Source of the DNA: Halapricum salinum
Lineage (GTDB): Archaea; Halobacteriota; Halobacteria; Halobacteriales; Haloarculaceae
Assembly (NCBI RefSeq): GCF_004799665.1
Contig: NZ_CP031310.1
Coordinates: 3,030,887 to 3,094,886 of the forward strand
Reading direction: 5' to 3'
DNA length: 64,000 nucleotides
Under the pieces are notes generated by a model that saw only the letters and a program-made list of their open reading frames with translations, did not search any database and was not told where the DNA came from. The translations under genes and the position numbers were made by a program. Of the stretch, positions 24,990 through 32,908 are shown piece by piece (within the stretch, counting starts at the first letter, position 1; every line of letters starts with the position of its first letter).

Positions 24990-27658
24990 GGTTCACACGC
25001 GTCCGCCTGAAGAACTTCAAGTGCTACGGCGACGCAGACCTCCGGCTCGACTCCGGTGTGACGGTCATCCACGGCGTCAACGGCAGCGGCAAGTCCTCGC
25101 TGCTGGAGGCGTGTTTCTTTGCGCTGTATGGGGCACGAGCCCTCGACGCGACACTCGACGATGTCGTCACGACGGGGGCCGACGAGACGATCGTCGAACT
25201 GTGGTTCACGCACGCGGGCGGCGACTATCACCTCAAGCGCCGGCTCCGCGCGACTGGTGAGCGCCCGACGACCGCCGAGTGTGTGCTCGACGCGCCTGGC
25301 GCGACCTACGAGGGTGCTCAAGATGTCCGCGCACACGTGACCGAACTGCTCCGGATGGACGACGACGCGTTCGTCAACTGCGCGTACGTCCGTCAGGGCG
25401 AGGTCAACAAGCTCATCAACGCGACCCCGAGCGAGCGCCAGGACATGCTCGACGACCTCCTGCAACTGGGGAAACTGGAGGAGTACCGCCAGCGAGCCAG
25501 CGACGCGCGCGTAGGAGTCGGCCGCGTCCGCGACGACAAGCAGGGCGCCCTCTCACAGGTCGCAGCCCAGATCGAAGCCAAGGAAGACCAGAATCTGCAC
25601 GCGACGCTGAACGACCTGCAGACCGAACTCTCCGACGCCGAGAGCGACATCGAGCGGTATGAAGACCAGCGCGAGACGGCCGCACAGACGCTCGAAGACG
25701 CCGAATCGATCCTCGAAGAGTACGAGGAGAAACGCGCGGAGTTAGACGAGATCGAGTCCGAGATCGAGTCGCTCCAGGAGACGATCGCCGAGACCGAGCG
25801 CAAACGAGAGCGCCTCGGCGACCAGATCAGCGAGCACCGTGACACGATCTCAGAGTGCGAGTCGACGATCGCGGAGGCACTTTCGGACTCGGAACTCGAG
25901 ACTGATAGCGGCCAGGACGCCGTCGTGACGCGGATCGAGACGCTCGAATCGAAGGACGACCAGCTTCGTGACGAACTGGAAGAGCACAGACTCGAAGCCA
26001 GTGAGCACGCAAGCGAGGCCGAGAACCACCACGAGCGCGCCGAATCGCTCGAACAGCAGGCCGAAGAGAAACGTGAGCGACTATCCGAACTCGAAGCCGA
26101 AATCGAGAAAACCGAGTCAAGGCTCGAAGAGCGCCGGGAGAAGGTCGAGTCGCTCACGAAAGCGGTCGAATCACAACGCGAACGGTTCGAGGAGGCGCCG
26201 ATCGATCCGGGAGCCGCTGACGTCCACTGTGAAGAAGTCGCGGGCGAACTCGACTCCGTGCGCGAGGAACTGGCCGAGTTATCAGCGACGATCGAACAGA
26301 AACGGGACTCGATCTCGGAGGCCGAGTCCCTCCTTGAAGCCGGCAAGTGTCCCGAGTGCGGGCAGGATGTAGCGGGCGCACCACACGTCGAGTCGATCGA
26401 AGACGACCGGGAGGAACTCGCGGAACTGGAGGCTGAGCACGAGGAGCTCGTCGACCGTCGAGAGACGCTCGAAACCAGCCTGGAGCGGGCAGAGGAACTG
26501 GTCGAGGCCGAGAGCGAGATCGAGCGGCTGACAGAGCAGCGCGACACCGTCTCACAGCTGATCGACGAGAAGGCCGAAGACGTCGAGCGAAAGCGCGAGC
26601 GTGTCGCTGAGCTCGAAGCGAATATCGAGAGGCTCGAAACCGACGCCGAGGAGGCACGAGAAGCCGCCGCCGAGGCCGAAGCCGAGGCAGCGGCATGCCG
26701 GGAGTCGATCGGCGAGGTCAACGAGAAACGCGGTGAGATCAAGGACAGGCGCCAGCGACTGGAGCGCGCGCTTGACGCTCTGGAGGCGACTGCGGATGCA
26801 GAGGCCGAGATCGAGCGCCTGCGGGAGCGGCGCGCGGACCTGGCCGACACGAACGACGAGCGTCGCCAGCGGCTGGCGGACAAGCGCGAGCGCAAGGCCG
26901 ACCTCGCCGGGGCTGTCGACGAGAGCCAGATCGAGTCGGCACGAGAGGAGAAAGACCGCGCCGCCGACTACATCGAGCAAGTCGACGGCAAGCTCGAGGA
27001 GTTGCGCGAGCGTCGGGACACACTACAGAGCCGGATTGGCGGCGTAAATCGGGAGATCGAGGAGCTCGAAGAACTGCGCGAACAGCACGGGGAGTTACAG
27101 GCCACGGTCGAGCGTCTCGATTCGCTGTACGAGGAGACCGAGGAACTCGAACGAATGTACGGCACGCTCAGAGCGGAATTGCGCCAGCGCAACGTCGAGA
27201 CGCTCGAACGGATGCTCAACGATACCTTCGAGTTGATCTATCAGAACGCCTCTTACGCGCGGATCGAACTCGACGGCGACTACGAGCTGACGATCTTCCA
27301 GAAGAACGGCGACGCGCTCGATCCCGAGCAGCTCTCGGGCGGTGAGCGCGCGCTGTTCAACCTCTCTCTTAGATGCGCGATCTACCGATTGCTCGCCGAA
27401 GGGATCGACGGGGCCGCACCGATGCCGCCACTCGTGCTGGACGAACCGACGGTGTTTCTCGATTCGGGGCACGTCTCACAGCTGGTCGCGCTGGTCGAGC
27501 GGATGCGCGAGTTGGGCGTCGAGCAGATTATCGTCGTCAGTCACGACGAGGAACTGATCGGCGCGGCTGACGACCTCGTGCACGTCGAGAAGGACCCGAC
27601 GACCAACCGCTCGCGAGTCGATCGGATGGACGCGGCTGCGCTGGTCGAACCGACTTAA
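24986..27658 (+). CDS. rad50: DNA double-strand break repair ATPase Rad50
   Basis: An 890-residue SMC-like ATPase. The N-terminal Walker A is VIHGVNGSGKSSLLEA and the C-terminal half has the signature LSGGERALFNLSL and the Walker B LVLDEPTVFLD. Between them lie two long coiled coils, rich in E, R and L heptads, split by a zinc hook CPEC at residues 455-458. It clamps DNA ends and activates Mre11. Its ATG overlaps the stop of a 13-codon ORF that in turn overlaps mre11. It converges with the small winged-helix gene, overlapping four bases. Confidence 0.95.
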   Translation: MRFTRVRLKNFKCYGDADLRLDSGVTVIHGVNGSGKSSLLEACFFALYGARALDATLDDVVTTGADETIVELWFTHAGGDYHLKRRLRATGERPTTAECVLDAPGATYEGAQDVRAHVTELLRMDDDAFVNCAYVRQGEVNKLINATPSERQDMLDDLLQLGKLEEYRQRASDARVGVGRVRDDKQGALSQVAAQIEAKEDQNLHATLNDLQTELSDAESDIERYEDQRETAAQTLEDAESILEEYEEKRAELDEIESEIESLQETIAETERKRERLGDQISEHRDTISECESTIAEALSDSELETDSGQDAVVTRIETLESKDDQLRDELEEHRLEASEHASEAENHHERAESLEQQAEEKRERLSELEAEIEKTESRLEERREKVESLTKAVESQRERFEEAPIDPGAADVHCEEVAGELDSVREELAELSATIEQKRDSISEAESLLEAGKCPECGQDVAGAPHVESIEDDREELAELEAEHEELVDRRETLETSLERAEELVEAESEIERLTEQRDTVSQLIDEKAEDVERKRERVAELEANIERLETDAEEAREAAAEAEAEAAACRESIGEVNEKRGEIKDRRQRLERALDALEATADAEAEIERLRERRADLADTNDERRQRLADKRERKADLAGAVDESQIESAREEKDRAADYIEQVDGKLEELRERRDTLQSRIGGVNREIEELEELREQHGELQATVERLDSLYEETEELERMYGTLRAELRQRNVETLERMLNDTFELIYQNASYARIELDGDYELTIFQKNGDALDPEQLSGGERALFNLSLRCAIYRLLAEGIDGAAPMPPLVLDEPTVFLDSGHVSQLVALVERMRELGVEQIIVVSHDEELIGAADDLVHVEKDPTTNRSRVDRMDAAALVEPT

Positions 27659-28050
27659 TTGTCCTGTCGCTGTTCCGCGATTCGGCTGGTCGCACGGTAG
27701 CCCCGCTCGCCGTAGACGGTCGTCGGTTCGAGCAGCCCCGCCGACCTGAGTTCGGTCGCCACGCCGTGGAGGTCACTCTCGCAGACGTCGAAACGATCGA
27801 GGAGTTCTCGCGCCGAGGTCGGTCCGTCGACTGTGAGTTCGAGCAACAGTGCTGCCGCCTGATTCGAGGTGACTGACTCGTCTTTGAGACTCCCTGCAAC
27901 TACCCCGAGCGCCGCCTCGGCGGTTGCCGGAGAGAGCGATTCACAGGGTTGTGTCGTCGTTTCTCCAGACGATACCCCACGAAGCTGGCAGTCCTCACCG
28001 AGCACTCGCTGCAGCACGAAGTAGGCGTCACCGTCGGTGACGACTCGCAT
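27655..28050 (-). CDS. Haloarchaeal winged-helix protein, DUF7346-like
   Basis: A 131-residue protein. The N-terminal half (MRVVTDGDAYFVLQRV) is a small beta-rich region with an irregular cysteine-containing loop, and residues 70-125 fit a winged helix (TSARELLDRFDVCESDLHGV and a wing around YGERGYRAT). This pattern resembles the haloarchaeal DUF7346 family, which sits beside DUF7322 genes in other haloarchaea, as it does here. Starts at 28050 or 28056 are equally possible. Regulatory function is a guess. Confidence 0.6.
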   Translation of the reverse strand: MRVVTDGDAYFVLQRVLGEDCQLRGVSSGETTTQPCESLSPATAEAALGVVAGSLKDESVTSNQAAALLLELTVDGPTSARELLDRFDVCESDLHGVATELRSAGLLEPTTVYGERGYRATSRIAEQRQDN

Positions 28051-28100
28051 GTTCATCGAGAGGGTCCGCGTCTGGAAAGCGGTTGCGATAGTGGAGGCGG

Positions 28101-28403
28101 TCAGTCCGACTGGAATGTTTTGACTCGATAGTAGACGTAGCCACCGAGGATCACCCCTGCGAGGACCAGTTGGCCCCCGAAGAGCCACTGGTCGCGAAAG
28201 ACGGCGAACATCACGCCCAGGCTGGCAGCCATGAGCGCGACGTTCGCGACGAGGACGAGTCCCCAGAAGAGCCCGCGAACTGCCGAATCGATGTCGCTAG
28301 CCTGTGACGTCGGATCCGGCGCTTTCGGGATGTCGGGGCCGAGCGAGTTCGGATCGAACTCCTCGGGCTCGTGTGGTGACTTCTCGCCGGACCCGTCGAA
28401 CAT
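28101..28403 (-). CDS. Two-helix membrane protein, DUF7322-like
   Basis: A 100-residue protein. The N-terminal 40 residues are acidic and proline-rich (DPNSLGPDIPKAPDP), then two transmembrane helices follow (about residues 44-65 and 72-92) with a short cytosolic tail VKTFQSD. It starts at the ATG at 28403 rather than at an upstream in-frame start. It lies 50 bases upstream of the winged-helix gene on the same strand, so co-transcription is likely. The function is unknown. Confidence 0.6.
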   Translation of the reverse strand: MFDGSGEKSPHEPEEFDPNSLGPDIPKAPDPTSQASDIDSAVRGLFWGLVLVANVALMAASLGVMFAVFRDQWLFGGQLVLAGVILGGYVYYRVKTFQSD

Positions 28404-28454
28404 GGACTCCGGTAGGCGAGGCGGCGCAAAAAGCGTTCCGTGCTGACTTTCCAC

Positions 28455-28634
28455 TCAGACTGCGTCGGCGATCTCGACAGCCGTGTCCGCCTGGATCCAG
28501 GCGAGGGGGTTCTCGGCGTCGTACATTACGAGATCGTTGTCGTCTTCGTAACATTCGATTGTCTCCGCGCCGGGCATCGTCTCGGGGGTTGCCGCACGAT
28601 CCGACTCACCTGCTGCGTTGACGCGGTTCGACAT
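28455..28634 (-). CDS. Tiny DUF7331-like protein, copy 1
   Basis: A 59-residue acidic protein that would be missed with a 60-residue length cut-off. Its conserved core is DLVMYDAENPLAWIQADTAVE, with a short N-terminal polar lead. A paralogue lies at 62581-62751 with core EFVIYDRENHQAWIQSTVAV. The match over more than 20 positions and the identical order of Y-D-x-E-N and A-W-I-Q argue that both are real genes. It resembles the haloarchaeal DUF7331 family; the function is unknown. Confidence 0.72.
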   Translation of the reverse strand: MSNRVNAAGESDRAATPETMPGAETIECYEDDNDLVMYDAENPLAWIQADTAVEIADAV

Positions 28635-28726
28635 GACTTCAATACGCTGGTATGCCACCACATACCAAAAAGGTTCCCCAACCGTCAGACCTTGCGCGAC
28701 CGGGTTGGTCGCACAGGAGCGTTCGT

Positions 28727-28919
28727 GAGCCGGCCGTCGACAATACACGTCTCCCGGCTGGACTATTCGCACATGAACATGCTCACGAGCCGGCCGTCGA
28801 CAATACACGTCTCCCGGCTGGACTATTCGCACATGAACATGCTCACGAGCCGGCCGTCGACAATACCCGGCTGGACTGGCTGCGCAAAGACGCGCAGCCG
28901 TGCCGCCGTCGACAATACA
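28727..28919. repeat. Tandem 60-bp repeats upstream of polB
   Basis: Bases 28741-28800 and 28801-28860 are identical, and 28727-28740 and 28861-28866 continue the pattern, giving about 2.3 units. A core CCGTCGACAATAC recurs four times (about 28734, 28794, 28854 and 28907). Each unit contains CCGGCT and AGCCGG, which can pair around a loop that holds CATGAACATG. The spacers are identical, so it is not a CRISPR. The rest of the gap 28635-28971 shows no gene. Confidence 0.85.
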
Positions 28920-28939
28920 CACGCCGCCCGACCGCGGAT

Positions 28940-28948
28940 GTTTTTACC
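28940..28948 (+). promoter_or_regulatory. TATA-like element for polB
   Basis: GTTTTTACC (28940-28948) is about 28 bases before the polB ATG at 28972, the spacing of a leaderless haloarchaeal promoter. Confidence 0.45.
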
Positions 28949-28971
28949 CACCCTATCGAAGCAAAGCTAAC

Positions 28972-31900
28972 ATGAGTGAAGACGCGCAGGCGACCCTTAC
29001 CGGGTTCGGTGACGGCGACGACAATCGCCCGGATGGCGAAGCCGAGGCGGTCGCCGGAAGCGATCGTGTCACGGCAGACGTCGTCGACGCCGACGAGTTT
29101 CGCTATCCCGACGCCGACGGAACGATCGAGCTCTCGGTGACCCAGGTCGACTACACCATCGACGGCTACGGCGACGAGGAGTTCCCAATCGTCCACGTTT
29201 TCGGCCGAACGCCCGATCGTGAACTGGTGCACGTCGAAGTCTACGAATTCCGTCCCTACTTCTACGCCCCGACCGCGAATCTGGACTTCGACGACCTCGA
29301 ATCCCGGGATCGAATCACGGGCTGGGAGGCCGGCTACGAGTCGATCCGCGGCGAGGAGCTGACCAAAATCTTCGGCCAGACCCCACGCGACGTCGGGCAG
29401 ATCCGCGACGAATTCGACCACTACGAGGCCGACATCCTCTTCCCGAACCGCCTGCTCATCGACAAGGACATCACCAGCGGGATCCGCGTCCCCGAGCGAC
29501 GGACGGACGAGGAGACGATCCGCGTTCCACACGACGAGATCGAGACCGTCGACGTCGAGGTCGAACCCCGCGTCTCGACGTTCGACATCGAGGTCGACGA
29601 CCGCTCCGGATTTCCCGAGGACGGCGAAGAGAAAATCATCTGTATCGCCAGCCACGATTCCTACCGCGACGAGTACGTCCTCTGGCTAGTCGACGCCGAC
29701 GAGGGCGGTGCGATCCCCGACCGGCTCGACGGCTACGATCCACTCGAAGCTGATTTCGAGCCCGACATCCGGGTCTTCGACGAGGAGCCCGCCATGCTCG
29801 ATGCGTTCGTCTCGTATCTCGAAGATACCGATCCGGACATAACGACTGGGTGGAATTTCGCCGACTTCGACGCACCCTATCTCATCGACCGGCTCGAAGT
29901 GCTCGACCCGACGACCGACTACAATCTGGATTACAATCGCCTCTCGCGAGTAAACGAGGTCTGGCAGAGCGACTGGCAGGGGCCGGACGTGAAAGGTCGT
30001 GTGGTTTTCGACCTCCTGCGGGCCTACAAACGGACGCAGTTCACCGAACTCGAATCCTACCGACTCGAAGCCGTCGGCGAACAGGAACTCGGTGCCGGCA
30101 AGGAGACCTACACTGGGGATATCGGCGACCTCTGGGAAGACGACCCCGAGCGCCTGCTGGAGTACAACCTCCGGGACGTCGAGTTGTGTGTCGAACTCGA
30201 TCGCAAACAGGACATCATTGCCTTCTTCGAAGAGATTGCCTCGTTCGTGGGGTGTAAACTCGAAGACGCGCCCACGCCCGGCGACGCCGTCGACATGTAC
30301 GTCCTACACAAGGCCCACGGCCGGTTCGCCCTGCCCTCGAAAGGCACCGTCGAGTCCGGCGAAGAGTTCGAAGGCGGCGCCGTCTTCGACCCCATCACCG
30401 GCGTCGAGGAGATGGTCTCGGTGCTTGACCTGAAGTCGCTGTACCCGATGTGCATGGTGACGATCAACGCTTCACCGGAGACGAAAGTCGACTCCGAGAG
30501 TTACGACGGCGACACCTTCGTCGCACCCAACGGCCAGCACTTCCGAACGGAACCGGACGGGATCATCCGGGAGATGGTTACGGAATTACTATCAGAGCGT
30601 GAAGAGAAAAAGAAACTCCGAAACAAGCACGAGCCTGAAACACAGGATTACGAGCAATATGACCGTCAGCAGGCTAGTGTCAAAGTTGTTATGAATTGTT
30701 TCACTCCAGACACCGACGTATTGACCCCGGACGGTGTCAGGAATATCAGGGCGCTGGACGTCGGAGATCAGGTGTACTCTCTTGATCCGGACACCCTGGA
30801 AATGGAGTGCAAACCGGTGGTCGAGACGCAGGCCTATCCAGACTATCGCGAAGAATTGGTCGATATCGAGACGAGCAAGATAGATTTCAGTGTGACTCCC
30901 AACCACCGGATGCTAGTGCGCAAGGACGACAAAAACGGCGCTACGTGGGACGGATTCCGGTTCGTCGAGGCCGGTAATCTCAACGAAGCATCCCACTACG
31001 AGATGCCCCACGACTGGGACGGTCCTGATGGGGAACGGCTCGACTCCGTCGACATCACTGAGTTCCTAGACAGCGAGTACGAAGTGTGGGTCGACAACGA
31101 CGACCATGGTCATACCCTTGCCGCAGAAGTCGGGTGGTATCCGGACAAGATGCAGAAACAGGGTGAGGACGGAACTGGGTACGTGTTCTCCGCCGACGAG
31201 TTCGAAGAGAATCGCTCGTATCTCGACGAAAACTGTTCGGGATTCTACGTTCACGCCGAACGGGGCCGGAAGTGGATTCCACGCTTCTACGACGGTGACG
31301 ATTTCCTCGACCTGCTAGCCTGGTACATCACTGAAGGATCTGTCTACACCTCCGAAGACAAACAGTTCGGAGAGAACTTCCGGGGGAGTGCAACGACTAT
31401 CCAACTGGCACAGGAAGCACTTCCAGACGGTGGTAGAGACGACGACCACGCGGCTATCAGGGCGTTGCTCGACAGAATCGGATTCGACCCATACACAGAT
31501 GACCGAGGCTACCAGTTCACCTCGAAGCTTCTCGGCGACTGGTTGCGAAAGCAGTGCGGGGCCGACAGCTTCGAGAAGCGGATCCCTGAGTTCGTTTTCG
31601 AGTTGAGCCACGAACAGAAAGAACGATTCCTGCACACGCTGATCGACGGCGATGGTGACCGACAGCCCAACAGCTGGCGCTACACGACGTCCAGCGAACA
31701 GCTTCGGGACGATGTGTTACGTCTCTGTGCGCATCTCGGACTCACTGCGAGCGTCAATCACGATAGCGGGTCCTGGAGAATCTACTGCACCGAGAACGCC
31801 AAGAACAGTTTCCGGATGCACCGCTCTGGAGGAACAAGTACAGCCGATGACGGAGTGTACTGCGTAACTGTCGCGGACAACAATACGCTTCTGGCGGGCC

Positions 31901-32901
31901 GTAACGGGAAATTCCAGTGGGTTGGCCAGTCGCTCTACGGCGTTTCGGGCTGGGATCGATTCCGCCTGTACGACAAGGACAACGCTGCCGCCGTGACGGC
32001 GACCGGACGGGCCGTCATCGACCACACTGAAGACGCTGTCGAGGACCTGGGCTACGAGGTGGCCTACGGAGACACCGACTCCGTCATGATCAGTCTCAAA
32101 GACGAGGCATCCTCGGTACAGGACGCCATCGATCAGTCCTTCGAGATTGAGAAGGCGATCAACGCTTCGTACGACGAGTTCGCCCGCGAGAATCTGGATG
32201 CCGAGGAACACCGCTTCCAGATCGAGTTCGAGAAGCTCTACCGACGCTTCTTCCAGGCCGGCAAGAAGAAACGCTACGCCGGCCACATCGTCTGGAAAGA
32301 GGGGAAAGAGGTCGACGACGTCGACATCACGGGCTTCGAGTACCAGCGCTCGGACATCGCGGGCATCACGAAGGAGGTCCAGCTCAAGGTACTCGAGATG
32401 ATCGTCAAAGAGGGTGATATCGAGGGCGTGACCGACTATCTCAACGGCGTCATCGAGGATTTCCTGACGGGCAACATGGACTACGAGAAGGTTGCGATTC
32501 CGGGCGGCATCGGCAAGCGCCTGGACAACTACGATACCGACACGGCGCAGGTCCGAGGCGCGAAGTACGCCAATCTCCTGCTGGGGACGAACTTCCAGCG
32601 CGGGAGCAAGCCAAAACGACTCTACCTGCAGAAGGTCCACCCCGAGTTCTTCCGCCGCGTCGAGCGCGAGATGGGGCTCGATCCCGCCGAGGACGTCCTC
32701 TACGGGGAGTTCAAACGCGACCCCGACGTGATCTGCTTCGAGTACGACGAGCAGATTCCCGAGGAGTTCGAGGTCGACTGGGAGAAGATGCTCGACAAGA
32801 CTCTGAAGGGGCCGATCGCCAGGGTCATCGAGGCACTTGGAATCTCGTGGGACGAGGTCAAGAGCGGCCAGGAGCAGACCGGACTCGGCCAGTTCATGTA
32901 A
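28972..32901 (+). CDS. polB: Family B DNA polymerase with intein
   Basis: A 1309-residue precursor, about 898 residues after intein removal, the usual size for haloarchaeal PolB. Exonuclease motifs are visible (FDIEVDD, TGWNFADFDAPY, YNLRDVE). Polymerase motif A is DLKSLYPM, motif B is KVVMN plus SLYGV (split by the intein), and motif C is YGDTDSVMI. It is the replicative or repair polymerase with proofreading. The C-terminus QTGLGQFM fits a PCNA-interacting peptide. The ATG at 28972 is preferred over a start 24 codons upstream. It lies downstream of a tandem repeat. It converges on the histidine kinase at 32909, seven bases away. Confidence 0.96.
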   Translation: MSEDAQATLTGFGDGDDNRPDGEAEAVAGSDRVTADVVDADEFRYPDADGTIELSVTQVDYTIDGYGDEEFPIVHVFGRTPDRELVHVEVYEFRPYFYAPTANLDFDDLESRDRITGWEAGYESIRGEELTKIFGQTPRDVGQIRDEFDHYEADILFPNRLLIDKDITSGIRVPERRTDEETIRVPHDEIETVDVEVEPRVSTFDIEVDDRSGFPEDGEEKIICIASHDSYRDEYVLWLVDADEGGAIPDRLDGYDPLEADFEPDIRVFDEEPAMLDAFVSYLEDTDPDITTGWNFADFDAPYLIDRLEVLDPTTDYNLDYNRLSRVNEVWQSDWQGPDVKGRVVFDLLRAYKRTQFTELESYRLEAVGEQELGAGKETYTGDIGDLWEDDPERLLEYNLRDVELCVELDRKQDIIAFFEEIASFVGCKLEDAPTPGDAVDMYVLHKAHGRFALPSKGTVESGEEFEGGAVFDPITGVEEMVSVLDLKSLYPMCMVTINASPETKVDSESYDGDTFVAPNGQHFRTEPDGIIREMVTELLSEREEKKKLRNKHEPETQDYEQYDRQQASVKVVMNCFTPDTDVLTPDGVRNIRALDVGDQVYSLDPDTLEMECKPVVETQAYPDYREELVDIETSKIDFSVTPNHRMLVRKDDKNGATWDGFRFVEAGNLNEASHYEMPHDWDGPDGERLDSVDITEFLDSEYEVWVDNDDHGHTLAAEVGWYPDKMQKQGEDGTGYVFSADEFEENRSYLDENCSGFYVHAERGRKWIPRFYDGDDFLDLLAWYITEGSVYTSEDKQFGENFRGSATTIQLAQEALPDGGRDDDHAAIRALLDRIGFDPYTDDRGYQFTSKLLGDWLRKQCGADSFEKRIPEFVFELSHEQKERFLHTLIDGDGDRQPNSWRYTTSSEQLRDDVLRLCAHLGLTASVNHDSGSWRIYCTENAKNSFRMHRSGGTSTADDGVYCVTVADNNTLLAGRNGKFQWVGQSLYGVSGWDRFRLYDKDNAAAVTATGRAVIDHTEDAVEDLGYEVAYGDTDSVMISLKDEASSVQDAIDQSFEIEKAINASYDEFARENLDAEEHRFQIEFEKLYRRFFQAGKKKRYAGHIVWKEGKEVDDVDITGFEYQRSDIAGITKEVQLKVLEMIVKEGDIEGVTDYLNGVIEDFLTGNMDYEKVAIPGGIGKRLDNYDTDTAQVRGAKYANLLLGTNFQRGSKPKRLYLQKVHPEFFRRVEREMGLDPAEDVLYGEFKRDPDVICFEYDEQIPEEFEVDWEKMLDKTLKGPIARVIEALGISWDEVKSGQEQTGLGQFM
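30697..31929 (+). other. Intein in PolB motif B (411 residues)
   Basis: The insertion splits motif B: VVMN-C(intein start) and Q(intein end)-SLYGV. Block A is CFTPDTDVLTPDG, block B TPNHRM, and block F VYCVTVADNNTLLAGRNGK. A LAGLIDADG (DOD-type) homing endonuclease is present, with LLAWYITEG and LHTLIDGDGD. The terminal residue is Gln preceded by Gly instead of His-Asn. The first extein residue after it is Ser, the usual +1 nucleophile. By eye the intein and about 100 bases of N-extein before it are richer in A/T than the rest of polB. Splicing activity is inferred. Confidence 0.93.
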
Positions 32902-32908
32902 CTGCGAG

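Noticed and set aside
28727-28919. CRISPR-like array before polB
   Set aside because: The units are identical across their whole 60 bases, with no variable spacers, no leader and no cas genes in the window.
31860-31929. Inactive intein because its end lacks His-Asn
   Set aside because: Several known inteins end in Gln and splice, the Ser at +1 is present, and the polymerase frame is intact, so inactivity cannot be claimed from this alone.
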